Both the position numbers and the translations under genes were made by a program. Of a stretch of 64,000 nucleotides of DNA, positions 9,669 through 20,464 are shown piece after piece. Within the stretch, counting starts at the first letter, position 1. Each line of letters begins with the position of its first letter. Under the pieces are notes generated by a model. That model saw only the letters and a list, made by a program, of their open reading frames with translations. It had not been told where the DNA came from and did no database searches. Source of the stretch: Solenopsis invicta. Taxonomy: Eukaryota; Arthropoda; Insecta; Hymenoptera; Formicidae. Location of the stretch: NCBI RefSeq assembly GCF_016802725.1, contig NC_052672.1, positions 3,655,249 to 3,719,248 of the forward strand, read 5' to 3'.

Positions 9669-9908
9669 CCTAGTCAGAAATAATTCTTTAAAAAGAGAAA
9701 GGTAATTTATTTTTTCGTGCTTGACGAAATGTTCTCGGAAAACAAAAATAGCTCCTCGAAACAATGTCATTTTGATGTCAAATAGAAGTCAAAAATTACT
9801 CAAAATTTGAGTAAAAAATTTATCAAAATTTACGAAAATTTCAAAAATTTTCGACTTGCATTTTCGACATCGAAACGACATCATTTCGAAGAACTATTTC
9901 TGACTGGG
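9669..9908. mobile_element. 240-bp MITE with TA target duplication
   Basis: Terminal inverted repeats CCTAGTCAGAAATAATTCTT (left) and its near complement at 9889-9908 are flanked by TA on both sides. The size and TA duplication fit a non-autonomous Tc1/mariner-class element. No coding content. Confidence 0.7.
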
Positions 9909-9910
9909 TA

Positions 9911-10756
9911 TGCTAGTTTCTCAAGTAGCAGACTAATGACGCAGACGACACAGAGACGTCCATTTTTGATCTATGACGTCAACAACTAATAATAGAAATC
10001 TATAATACGTCATATCTTAGACCAGTTAAAGACATCATTTTAAAAACGTCTTAATGACAGCCTGAAACGTCTTTTTACAACTTACAGTATTTTACTTTTT
10101 AATCTAAAAATATAAGACTGAAGCAACCATTATTTATTATTGCGCAAAATTAGTTCGCGGCCGGATTAACAGAAAAGGTTCGAGGCGGGAGAGAAAAAAT
10201 AAATTCACGCGTGGTTTAAGATGTTACTAACAAAATGATAACATTTATTTTCGACGCAAAGTTTTGATACAAATGTGCCACATAGCACGTAATATTGCAG
10301 TGATATCACAGCAACATTGCAATATCACAGAAATATTACATATTATTGTGAAATATCACAGAAATATTACATATTACTGTGAAACATCAGAGAAATATTG
10401 CTGAAATGTTACACATTGATAATAATATTCAAATATTCCAGCGACATCATTGCAATATTTAATTTTAAAAAACAAGGTAATGTCAAATAACGTTTCTATT
10501 ATGACTTATTAACGCAACGTTACTATCTCTTCGATTAATTTCAATATTTTCAGTATCCTAAATATTTTTGGTAATTTCGGTATTCTATCAGAAGAAATCA
10601 ATTCAAAAATAAAATAATAATGTCCTTGCCCTTTCAGGGAATAAAAGTGAAAGTTAAAAAAAATGAATTAATTTACTTTATTATTAGTTTAAATATTGGA
10701 CTTCCGTTTCCGGAGCGATAGAGCTTAAAAGTGAGCGGTATTCGCGGAATTTAAGG
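9911..10756. other. No gene; AT-rich with short tandem repeats
   Basis: No coding frame is convincing. 10321-10410 holds about three copies of a 31-bp unit with ATCACAGAAATATTACATA at its heart. Confidence 0.6.
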
Positions 10757-10867
10757 AGTTGCGCACACCACCAATCATAACGGCCAATGCCTAAAATATT
10801 TCCGTTGGTTGGGTTAGATTAGATTACGTGATTGGTGGTATCCGATCGGGTCTGTGCGCAACTGGGA
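10757..10867 (-). mobile_element. Palindromic MITE, core-sharing family, copy 1 (inverted)
   Basis: A stem AGTTGCGCACA...CCACCAATCA on the left pairs with the right arm, which carries an extra internal segment the left arm has lost. The core (CCGTTGGTTGGGTTAGA orientation) matches the copies at 26962, 31130, 31382, 34119 and 37422. No clear target duplication is visible here. Confidence 0.65.
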
Positions 10868-11511
10868 CTAACATCATTTTCTCGAAAATGCCTGAGTTCG
10901 CAACAAATGGCTTTATTACAATAAAGGTGTGAATGAATACTGATTGCTCATAAAATTTTATTAAAATTGGCGAGATCATTGTCGGATCCTTTCCTTGTTA
11001 GCAAGATGTTAATCGTTATATATTATTTGTTACATAAAACAAAATGTAATAATCAGAAAGTTTCCGTGTTTATTCAAGTTTATTTATTTATTTTTATTCA
11101 TTATACAATTTTGACATTGCTGTACAATGTTGGGGGTGAAAATTTACGTAAAAGCATTGGAAACACAAATTGTCTGTACATCATAAACATTATATAAAAG
11201 AATAACGTGTTTTAATACATAGAACATTTAATATTATGTATGTTCACAGAAAAACATAATTGATTCACACTAAAAATTTTGCGTTTATGTGCTAACTTTG
11301 ATGTATATCAAGTAACTTGTAGCATATTTTTAAATTTCGGCGCAGATAATAAATAGTGTGTTAACGATTGAATTCTGATTGCATCATATTGCGAATTCAA
11401 TTCTGTTCTTTATATAATTGTATTATATATAATAATTGTATAATAAATAGACTTGAATAAATATGCAAACTTTCTGATTATCACATTTTGTTTCATGTAA
11501 CGAATAATATA
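10868..11511. other. No gene; AT-rich unique sequence
   Basis: No repeat partner, RNA gene or convincing coding frame was seen. Confidence 0.5.
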
Positions 11512-12801
11512 TTAGGTGCGCAACTAAGTTCTCGCTGTTTTCTTTTTATGAAAATGCAACTTTATTGTAAAAAAATGGTTACAAATGAATCATTCAAAAT
11601 ATCGCCCATCACTAGCTACAACTTTTGCCCATCTTTCTGGCAGAGCTTGAATACCGTTACGATAAAAGTGTTCGTCTTTTGAGGTTATCCACAAATCAAG
11701 TCATTTTTTGATGTCTTCATATGAGCGGAACTGCTAATCAACCATGTGCCATCGAACGGAACAAATAATAATTAGACGGCGCAATATCTGGGGAATATGG
11801 CGGGTGAGGTAGGACTTCTTATTTGAGCGTTTCCACGTAAGTTTTAACGGGTTTGGTAACATGAGGCCGAGAGTTGTCATGCAGTAGAATCACTTTGTCG
11901 TGTCTCTACTCGTATTGTGGCCGTTTTTCGCGCAGTGCTCGGCTTAATCGCATCAATTGAAGTCGATACCGTTTCCCAGTGATGGTTTCGTTTGGTTTCA
12001 ACAGCTTATAATAAATAACACCGACCTGGTCCCACCAAATACACAACATAACCTTCGCAGCGTGATTTCGGCCAAACCGACAACGTAAAAGCATGACCGG
12101 GCAGTCCCTATGACTTTCTTTTCTTTTGGTTGCTGTAATGAATCTATTTTTCATCAACCGTCACGATGCGATGAAGAAAATCCTTCCTTTTTTGCCACTG
12201 GAGTAGTTGTTCACAGGTGAAAGAACGACGCTTAACGTCCCTTGGCTTCAGATCATAAGAAACCCAAGTTCCTTGCTTTTGAATCATGCAACGCATCCCA
12301 ACGCATGCAATCTCTTGGAAATGACTTAGCGGGTAACTCCTAATGCTGAAGCAAGTTGTTCTTGCGTTTGGCACAGATCCTCGTCGAGCATTGCCTCCAA
12401 TTCAGCATCTCCGAATGTTTTTGGCCTTCCTTCACGCGGAAGGCCGTCAACATCGAAATCACCGTCTGTGAAGCAACGGAATCAAACCCGGCACGTTGTT
12501 TCACTTAGAGCAGCATCTCCGTAAACTTTTTGAAGCTCTCGATGCGCTTCAACCGCCGTTTTCTTCGAATGAAATAAGAAAATCAACACTTCTCGCAAAT
12601 GACGATTATTTGGCACAAAATCAGACATTTTTACACAATCAAAAGTATATAACGCTAAAACAAAATCACTAACGTGCCAAGGCGGTTTGTTTACCATATG
12701 TTTAAGCTTGGTTCATGATGTTTTGGATATGTTTAAATCGACCAGCACTTACTGCTGGAGCCATCTATTGACAAACAGCGGAAACTTAGCTGCGCACCTA
12801 A
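11512..12801 (-). mobile_element. Mariner transposon, inactive
   Basis: Terminal inverted repeats starting TTAGGTGCGCAACTAAGTT are flanked by TA (11510-11511 and 12802-12803). The length, 1290 bp, is normal for mariner. It encodes a broken transposase on the minus strand. Confidence 0.92.
11590..12628 (-). pseudogene. Mariner transposase, frameshifted
   Basis: A cut-and-paste transposase of about 345 residues with a DD34D catalytic triad is expected. Here the ATG at 12628 opens the N-terminal helix-turn-helix (MSDFVPNNRHLREV). The frame breaks near 12480, 12150 and 11905, and the C terminus ends ASDGRYFE before a stop at 11590. The first Asp survives in TVDEK and the second in LLHDN, but the third is changed to Asn (APSNYYLF), so the protein would be catalytically dead even without the frame breaks. 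Sequence style (FHSKKTA, WWDQVGVIYYKLLKPNETI) resembles the mauritiana group of mariners. Confidence in the family is high, in the subgroup moderate. Confidence 0.9.
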
Positions 12802-12875
12802 TATAACGATTGATATCTTGCTAAAAATAATAAAAATTAATTACAATTAATAAATGTAGCTATTATTAAAAAAAA

Positions 12876-12979
12876 TTGGCACTGCGAGGTTTCAAACACC
12901 TCTCTTCACGCGGCTGCTGAGGACAAAATAAAAGGCACGCGCCTTAATCTCCTCAGCCACCACGCCTCACGCTTGAACC
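12876..12979 (-). repeat. tRNA-like sequence, possible SINE head
   Basis: The minus strand reads GTGGTGGCTGAGGAGATTAA, similar to an A box of a long-variable-arm tRNA (Ser/Leu type). About 55 bases on comes GTTTGAAACC, a degenerate B box. The acceptor stem pairs poorly. It may be a tRNA pseudogene or SINE fragment; it is unlikely to be a working tRNA. Confidence 0.3.
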
Positions 12980-13036
12980 TATCGCGCAATAATACTTAAC
13001 GTACCGCGTGGCAAATGCCAAACCTTATATACAAAT

Positions 13037-13294
13037 TATTGGGCATAAAGTATATATAAAGTACTTATCCGCTATCCACAGTATCTGACGGGGAACGTCG
13101 TCGTGTGAGGATGGTACGTGTCGAAAGTGAGAGACTGAATATGCGTATAAAAGCCACACTTATATTTGGTTAAAGTTAATAGCACAAGAATACATAAAGG
13201 AACGTGGTAGTTCACACAAGGATATATAATCAATCAATAGAAAAGATAATAAACCTCGCCCTAGTTATAATCTCTCTACAACGCTCTCTAAATA
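13037..13294 (-). repeat. Copia 3' LTR, first part (rest at 17324-17360)
   Basis: This matches 23946 onward until a mariner interrupts it at a TA (13293-13294). The LTR resumes at 17324 after the duplicated TA and ends CCTACA at 17360 beside a polypurine tract. Confidence 0.9.
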
Positions 13295-13754
13295 CCCTAT
13301 GATCAGAAAGTACCAGGAATTTTTTATTTAAAAGTACCGCGCATGCGGGAACCGGTTTATTTTTTTTTCTTATGTTGGTACGACCTTAAGACGCACATCT
13401 GTCAGGTTTTAGTGCCATCCGATCATTAGTGTCTGCCTGGTGTTTGTTTACATCAGTCAACTTTTTTCATTTTGCCGCATTTTTCCATGAATAATTTTGT
13501 TGAACAAAGAGTTTGTTTGAAATTTTGTGTTGCGAACGAAATTTCGTGTGCCGATGCACTGAAAATGTTGCAAAAAGCATTTTGCGAATCTGCTCTATCA
13601 AAAACAAGAGCATACGAGTGGTATAAAGACTTTAAAAGTGGTCGTACAGTGGTGGAAAATTTCCCTCGTTCCGGACGTCCATCGACGTCGAACACCGATG
13701 AAAACGTGAAGAAAGTGAAAGAAATGGTGCTTGAAAATCGTCATACCAGCTTAA

Positions 13755-16460
13755 GGGCTTTAGACAGGGTAAAAGTTTGAAAAAATCGATTTTTCAGTTT
13801 TGGTATATTTTGAAAGATATATGTCTCGAGAATATGTATATCAAGTTTCAAAGCGAAATTCTGAAAGGTGACGAAGATACAGCAATTTTTTTGAAGCAGC
13901 GTTTGTGTCTGAACGGAGCGCACGGTGCGACGAGCGCGCAGATATAATGCAGTGTGGCCGCTCGACCTTCTCCGAATTGCACGAGGGGCCTTTGTTTGTT
14001 TTCAGGTAGGGTACAGTCGTCTGAGAGTGGGGAAAACTAGATGAGATTATATTCAGTCGTCTTTCGGCAACTGTGCGACGAACTTCAAGCGCTCAGAAAG
14101 ATCGTTATACGTTGTAAATATTTTTATTATCATGGATAGAAAAGGACAAAGGCACGAAGTTGGAAAATCAACGAAGAGAGCAGATAGAAAAAGAAAAAGA
14201 TGTGTTCCGAAAAATCGCTACCAAGCAGAGAAGTCAGATATAAATATCAGCACTTCGTCGAAGAAACTAAGCAGCTTTGGCGAAACTAACGTCATTATTA
14301 ATCCAAATATCAGCTACAGGATTATTAATTTCATTGCTGTTTTTTCCGCCATAAGCACATATGTGAAATGCAAAACGTGTGGAGGAGATGTAGAGTTTCA
14401 CGAAGGTAACAAACGTGGACTTGGATTTAAAATTATTATAAAGTGTCGATCCTGCGTAAGGAAAGAAATAAATTCGTGCCCACTAGTTCAAAATGCTTAT
14501 GAGGTGAATCGTCGTTTTATTTTTGCAATGCGAATAATCGGAATAGGATTAGCTGGAGCAGAGAAATTTTGCGCGTTCATGGATTTACCGCGTCCTATAT
14601 TCAGGACATTTTATAACACTATAATATCTCAAATCTGTGATGCTACGGAAGCTATAAAAAACTTAACAATAAAAAAAGCCTGTGACATTGAAAAACAATT
14701 AACAAATGAAAAATGTGAAAAATCTAATGGACTAACCGTTTCTGGCGATGGCAGTTGGCGAAAGCGCGGTTTCAGTTCATTACATGGTGTTGTAACCGTC
14801 ATAGGTTACTACAGCAAAAAAGTACTTGATATTTCAGTAAAATCATCGTATTGTAAAGAATGCACAGTATGGCAGAAAAAAACCCATTTACCGGAATATG
14901 AACTTTGGAAGCAGGAACATGAAAACCAATGCAGCGCTAATCATACAGGCTCAGCAGGTAAAATGGAGCCCGATGCCATGCTCGAAATGTTTCAAAGAGC
15001 TGAAGAATTACATGGCGTAAAATACGTAAATTACATAGGAGACGGCGACTCAAAAACTTATAGTAAAATCGTACAGCAGCTTCCGTATAATGTACAGAAA
15101 AAAGAGTGTATAAATCATGTACAAAAGAGGATGGGAACCAGATTGCGAAATCGCAAAAAAAATGAGAAGGGTCTCGGTGGTAAAGGCAAACTGACCGACA
15201 ATTTAATAAAAGATCTCACGCTGTATTACGGTCTTGCAATAAGGCGCAACAGTGATTCCCTTCAAAACATGAAGAAAGATATCTGGGCCACTTTCTTCCA
15301 CAAGTGCTCTACGGACGAAAAACCACAACATGATAATTGCCCGACAGGAAAAGACTCATGGTGCAAGTGGCAAAAAGCTTATGCGCTTGGCAATATCAAT
15401 AATTTTAAACACGAACCTGCGATGCCAGAAACTGTGTCCCAGGCAATCAAACCGATATATGAAGACCTCACTCGGGACGATCTTTTAGAGCGCTGCTTAG
15501 GTGCATTCAATCAAAATAATAATGAAAGTATTAATCAAATTATTTGGAAAATTGCACCTAAGTCAGCTTTTAGTGGCACCTCTATCGTTCAAATTGCCGC
15601 CAATGTCGCTACAATAATGTTTAACGATGGTCATCTAGCGCTCCTAGATGTATTGGAGCTTCTGAACATCGAAATTGGCCAAATATTATACGATTATTGC
15701 CACCACACGGACGAAGAACTCATCCGTATCGCTGAGCGCCAAGCCTATGAAAATACGCGCGAAAGTCGCTTATGCGTTACAACTTCTGCTGGCGTGAACA
15801 CAGCAAATTTGGATGTAGAAGAGCTGTTATATGGCGCAGGGATTGCCGAATAAGAGTAAGTAATTTTAATTCTTAATTTAATATGTAATTTACGTATAGT
15901 AATCTGAAAGTAAAACTTTAAACGCGTTTTTCTCGAAACCACTTTTTTCAACCTGGTTGACAGCAAATCAAAAAATCTATTCAACGTATCAACTTGGAGT
16001 AAATTGCATTTTATTCAGAAAACCTATCTCTATCGTCTATCGTAGCCGTTTTTTGATTAATAAAAATTTCGTAATTTTATTAACATTTTTCGCAACAAAA
16101 AAAAGATCGAATTTTTAAAAAAATTTTCAAATGCCTGCCATTTTGTTTTTTTCTGCAATATCGCAATTTCCCTACGTACGACTATAGCTATACTTATTAT
16201 CTTTCATAATCTTTTTCATTTTTTTGTTTCAGACAACGCATATGGTCGATTTGCTGTCAACGCGGTAAAAAGAGCTACTTAAGATTGCCTCTTGTATAGC
16301 AGCCTTAACTATAGTAAACGAGGCCAAAAAAATTTTTTTATATACTCAAACATTGATACAATAAAGTACTTATAAAAAAAATTACTTGACTTTATTATAT
16401 ATTTAAAAAAAAATTCCCAAAAATCGGTTTTTTTTTAGACCGTCACCCTGTCTAAAGCCC
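13755..16460 (+). mobile_element. Kolobok/Mutator-like DNA transposon with TTAA target duplication
   Basis: A 2706-bp element has terminal inverted repeats GGGCTTTAGACAGGGT and lies between TTAA copies (13751-13754 and 16461-16464). It encodes one intact 573-residue transposase. TTAA duplications are typical of piggyBac and Kolobok; the protein is not piggyBac-like. Subterminal AT-rich segments ending in AAAAATCG repeats follow both ends. Confidence 0.9.
14132..15853 (+). CDS. DDE transposase of Kolobok/Mutator-like type, intact
   Basis: The 573-residue protein starts at an ATG at 14132 with a lysine/arginine-rich N terminus that may be a nuclear signal. A zinc-ribbon-like pair CKTC...CRSC lies at about residues 80-110. 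The RNase-H-like core has Asp206 in SGDGSWRKRG, Asp304/Asp306 in GDGDSKTY, and Glu465 in NQNNNESINQIIWK; a conserved ECINHVQKRMG block lies between. This layout matches animal proteins labelled Mutator-like transposase domain. With TTAA target duplications, Kolobok is the best superfamily call. The protein is expected to cut out and reinsert the element at TTAA in the nucleus. A related C-terminal fragment lies at 48352-48591. No stop or frame break is seen, so it may be active. Confidence 0.85.
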   Translation: MDRKGQRHEVGKSTKRADRKRKRCVPKNRYQAEKSDINISTSSKKLSSFGETNVIINPNISYRIINFIAVFSAISTYVKCKTCGGDVEFHEGNKRGLGFKIIIKCRSCVRKEINSCPLVQNAYEVNRRFIFAMRIIGIGLAGAEKFCAFMDLPRPIFRTFYNTIISQICDATEAIKNLTIKKACDIEKQLTNEKCEKSNGLTVSGDGSWRKRGFSSLHGVVTVIGYYSKKVLDISVKSSYCKECTVWQKKTHLPEYELWKQEHENQCSANHTGSAGKMEPDAMLEMFQRAEELHGVKYVNYIGDGDSKTYSKIVQQLPYNVQKKECINHVQKRMGTRLRNRKKNEKGLGGKGKLTDNLIKDLTLYYGLAIRRNSDSLQNMKKDIWATFFHKCSTDEKPQHDNCPTGKDSWCKWQKAYALGNINNFKHEPAMPETVSQAIKPIYEDLTRDDLLERCLGAFNQNNNESINQIIWKIAPKSAFSGTSIVQIAANVATIMFNDGHLALLDVLELLNIEIGQILYDYCHHTDEELIRIAERQAYENTRESRLCVTTSAGVNTANLDVEELLYGAGIAE

Positions 16461-17360
16461 TTAAGAGAGATGTCTAGTGAACTTGGCATTGCATATGGAA
16501 CGGCACAGCATATTGTGGTTGATGTTTTGGGTATGAGACGCGTGGCAGCCAGGCTCGTTCCGAAGGATCTGAATTTCTTGCAAAAACACCACCGAAAGAC
16601 AGTTGCTGAAGAGATGATTTCTGAAGCCCAAAGTGATCCAACCTTCATGAAACGGATAATTACGGGCGACGAGACATGGGTCTATGAATTTGACATGGAA
16701 ACAAAGCAACAATCGTCCGAGTGGCGCTTCGAAGACGAGCCGAAACCGAAAAAACCGCGTCAAAGCCGCTCAAAAGTGAAGGTGATGTTGACTGTTTACT
16801 TCGATTGCCAAGGCGTTGTGCACTATGAGTACCTTCCACCGGGCCAGACAGTCAACAAAGAATATTATTTATCCGTTTTGAAGCGTTTGAGAGATGCTGT
16901 ACGTCGCAAACGGCCGGAAATGTGGGCCGACAATTCTTGGATTTTGCATGATGATAACGCACCATCGCACCGAGCCCGAATTGTACTGAATTATTTGACC
17001 AAACATCAAGTAAATACCATCAAGCAAGCATCGTATTCACCTGATATGGCCCCGTGTGACTTTTTTTTGTTCCCCAAGTTGAAGTTGCCACTTCGTGGAA
17101 AGAGATTTCAGTCGATCGAGGAGATCAAAGAGAATGCGACGAGGGAACTAAAGGCCATCCCTTCTTCGGCCTACCAGGGATGCATGGAGGACTGGGTCAA
17201 GCGTTGGCACATGTGTGTTGCTTCAGATGGATCATATTTTGAAGGAGATAAAATAAATTTGCCTGAAATTTAACTCTATTTTGTTTTATTTAAAAATTCA
17301 CGGTACTTTCTGATCATAGAGTACACTGTTATGGAACGATCATTACCCTAGACTCCTACA

Positions 17361-17369
17361 CTCCTCCTT
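17361..17369 (-). other. Copia polypurine tract
   Basis: The minus strand reads AAGGAGGAG immediately before the LTR start TGTAGGAG. Confidence 0.75.
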
Positions 17370-18587
17370 AATGACCTTTGTCCTGTTTTAAGATAATCCA
17401 GTTTGATCAACGAATAATACCATCCTTGAAGCTCCCAAGGGTTTCGTCAATCCGTCTGCCACCATTTCCGTCGTTGGACAGTACAAGAATTTTATCTGAT
17501 CCCGGTTGCAAAGCTCTCGGATAAAATGCTCCTTTGTATCAATATGTTTTACCACTGGCTCGTTCAACCTTGACAAATTTTAAACAACCTTGGTTGTCTT
17601 CATTGATGATCGTTGGTCCATCGGGTGGTTCGACCAAATCTGTTAACAACCGCCGCAACCATATAGCCTCTTGACACAATGCAGCCAAGGCATTATATTC
17701 CGTCTCCATTGATGATAACGATACACATGTCTGCCGTTTACTCATCCAGGCAATTGGTGTCGCTCAAAAAAAAAAAATACACTACTCAAAAAAAAATAGG
17801 GAACACTTTCCAGACACCCAAAATTAGGCTATTTTCAAATGACTGTAACTCGGTGAAAAATCATCGTAGATAAAAAATAAAAAAAGCATTTTGAAGCTTG
17901 AAGATCGAGCTTTAACGATCTACCAGCAGATTTTCAAAATTCTTTTAACTTCCTTGTCTTATGCAGTAAAAAAGCACACCTTGTTTTGTTCGTTAAAATT
18001 TCGTATTTTTGACACTTTGCAGATGGACCAACAAATTTTTTTCGAATAATTCAAGTAAAACTTCATAAACTACAACATTTTACCTACAAAATGCTTTTTT
18101 TTAAATTTCTCTACAATTTTTTTTGACTGAGTTACGCAACTTTGAAGCTAAATCTGCATTTTTTACAAATGATATCCGTACTCCGTGAAAAATCATCGTA
18201 GACAAAAAATCAAAAAACCATTTTAAAGCTCGAAGGTTCAGCTTTAACATACTATTAATGGTTTTCAAAAATTTTCTTAATTTCTTAGTACTATGCCACA
18301 AAAAAGATACACTGTTTTTTCCTTAAAATTACGTATCTTTAACAGCTTGTAGCTCAATAAAAAATTTTTTTTATCAACAAATCCAATGCAAGTGCCATAA
18401 AGTATGACATTTTCTCTACAAAATGCTTTTTTTTTAATTTTTTTTATGATTTTTTTTTTACCAAGTTACAAGACTTCGAAGACATACATTTTTTACAGTA
18501 CATTTTTCCGAAAAATGACATCTACCGTCAACATTAGCATTACCCAATGTGCACCACGTGGAGGTTGCCGGCCGGATTTTTGCACAT

Positions 18588-18588
18588 C

Positions 18589-18643
<55 letters not shown>

Positions 18644-18680
18644 TGAGTGTGCGCGCGCGCTCGCGCGCGCGTGTGTGTGT
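18588..18680. repeat. (GT)n/(GC)n microsatellite in fold-back arm
   Basis: Alternating purine-pyrimidine sequence, mostly GT with a GCGCGC stretch. The other arm has the matching (CA)n near 19482-19512, with further CA tracts at about 19368-19395. Confidence 0.9.
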
Positions 18681-18879
18681 GTCACAGCAGAGATAAGGAG
18701 CCCACAGTTCGTCACTTCTGAAGTATTTAACGACTCCAAACCCTCTTTACTGTGTGTGTGTATGTGTGTGTCACAGGAGAGATAAGGACCCCACAGTTTG
18801 TCACTTCTGCAGTATTTAATGACTCAAAACCCTCTCTGCTGTGTGTGTATGCGCTCGCGCGCAGGAGTGTTCAATAGTG

Positions 18880-19180
18880 TGTATTTCCTCCTCTCTGATC
18901 AAATACTGCTTGCAAGCGTTCTCGCATATTTATACATCTTGCAATACAATCTTGCGGAATATTGTGCCAAATTTCCGTTAAAATTTCTCCCAATTCTTCT
19001 AAATTTCGCGGCTGTTCCTCGCGACGTCTTAATCGTCGTTCCATTTCATCCCAAATGTGCTCGATTGGATTTAAGTCCGGGGTATTAGTGGGATGATTTA
19101 ACAGTCTAATTGCGTGTCGTTGAAAAAATCGTCGCGTTATATTCGATTATGAGATCAAGCGTTGTCCTGCATAAAAATAA
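18880..19180 (-). pseudogene. Tc1-like transposase C-terminal remnant
   Basis: The spacer of the fold-back element reads FMQDNA, then after stops and a frame shift TPDLNPIEHIWDEMERRLRR and on to MRERLQA. These supply the second Asp and the final Glu of the DDE triad of Tc1-like transposases. The N-terminal DNA-binding half and the first catalytic Asp are absent, so the element cannot move by itself. Confidence 0.88.
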
Positions 19181-19366
19181 AGTTCCGACAGGTTTGATTT
19201 AATAGCAAAATATGTGGTCGTAGAATATCGTTGATATAACGAACACACACGAAATACACACCATTGAACACTCATGCACACGCGCGCATACACATACAGC
19301 AGAGAGGGTTTGGAGTCATTAAATACTGCAAAAGTGATGAACTGCGGGGTCCTTATCTCTGCTGTG

Positions 19367-19398
<32 letters not shown>

Positions 19399-19480
19399 GT
19401 AGGCACATACACAGTAAAGAGGGTTTGGAGTCGTTAAATAGTGCAGAAGTGACGAACTGTGGGCTCCTTATATCTGCTGT

Positions 19481-19515
<35 letters not shown>

Positions 19516-20381
19516 TGTGCAAAAAGCCGACCGGCAACCTCCACGTGGTGCACATTGGGTAATGCTAATGTCGGCGGTAGACGTCATTTTTCGGAAAAAT
19601 GTACTGTAAAAAATGTATTTCTTCGAAGTCTTGTAACTCGATCAAAAAAAATCGTAGAAAAAATTTTAAAAAAAGCATTTTGTAGAGAAAATGTCATACT
19701 TTATGGCACTTGCATTGAATTTGTCGAGAAAAAATTTTTTATTGAGCTACAGGCTGTTAAAAATACGTAATTTTAAGGAAAAAACAGTGTATCTTTTTTG
19801 AGGCATAGTACTAAGAAATTAAAAAAATTTTTGAAAACCATTAATAGCATGTTAAAGCTGAACCTTCGAGCTTTAAAATGGTTTTTTGATTTTTTGTCTA
19901 CGATAATTCTTCACGGAGTACGGATATCATTTGTAAAAAATGCAGGTTTAGCTTCAAAGTTGCGTAACTCGGTCAAAAAAAATCGTAGAGAAATTTAAAA
20001 AAAAGCATTTTGTAGGTAAAATGTTGTAGTTTATGAAGTTTTACTTGAATTGTTTGAAAAAAATTTTTTGGTCAATCTGCAAAGTGTCAAAAATACAAAA
20101 TTTTAACTAACAAAACAAGGTGTGCTTTTTTACTGCATAAGATAAGGAAGTTAAAAGAATTTTGAAAATCTGCTAGTAGAGCATTAAAGCTCGATCTTCA
20201 AGCTTCAAAATGTTTTTTTTATTTTTTATCTACGATGATTTTTCACCGAGTTACAGTCATTTGAAAATAGCCTAATTTTTGGTGTCTGGAAAGTGTTCCC
20301 TTTTTTTTTTGAGTAGTGTATATATCCAGTAGTTGATCGTCCATTACTTCGATCTCCTCCCCAATCTGAATCAATGTATCC

Positions 20382-20464
20382 GGTTATAATATACAACTAA
20401 CCAATTACATTGAAAATATTGCTGACAAGTTTGGGATGAGCGACGCCAATCTTTCAAAAATCCC
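20382..20464. repeat. Local inverted duplication inside Copia RT/RNase H
   Basis: About 83 bases here are the reverse complement of 20720-20806. The duplicated block encodes the Copia stretch containing LTNYIENI and KFGMSDANL, but here it sits on the plus strand and interrupts the minus-strand frame. Confidence 0.85.

Larger units (their letters stand above)
13487..17273 (+). pseudogene. Mariner transposase split by a TTAA element
   Basis: The ATG at 13487 starts MNNFVEQRVCLKFC, with a helix-turn-helix region followed by SGRPSTSNTDENV. The frame is cut after the codons for RHTS at 13750 and resumes at 16461. The reading frame continues in phase across the TTAA, so the transposase was open when hit. 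Downstream it carries ITGDETWV, HDDNAPSH and SPDMAPCDFFLF, which supply the D, D and D of DD34D, and it ends SDGSYFEGDKINLPEI at 17273. The sequence is similar to the intact mariner at 29752-30813 but clearly a different family. The internal insertion is the only obvious lesion. Confidence 0.9.
13295..17321 (+). mobile_element. Mariner inserted in the Copia LTR, itself interrupted
   Basis: Terminal repeats start CCCTATGATCAGAAAGTACC and end with the near complement, between TA duplications (13293-13294 and 17322-17323). The span is 4.0 kb only because a 2.7-kb TTAA-flanked element sits inside. The mariner alone would be about 1.3 kb. Confidence 0.93.
17780..20318. mobile_element. Tc1-like fold-back element with about 1.1-kb inverted repeats
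   Basis: Ends CACTACTCAAAAAAAAA are flanked by TA (17778-17779 and 20319-20320), inside Copia RNase H. The arms 17780-18895 and 19235-20318 are inverted copies. Each arm contains two diverged ~332-bp direct units (marker TCATCGTAGA at 17861 and 18193). A (GT)n tract follows, then two copies of a segment with GAGATAAGGA and CCAAACCCTCT. The central spacer keeps only the end of a Tc1-like transposase. Confidence 0.9.

Noticed and set aside
12876..12979. Functional tRNA gene
   Set aside because: Box A and B resemblance is partial and the acceptor and T stems do not pair well; kept only as a tRNA-like repeat.
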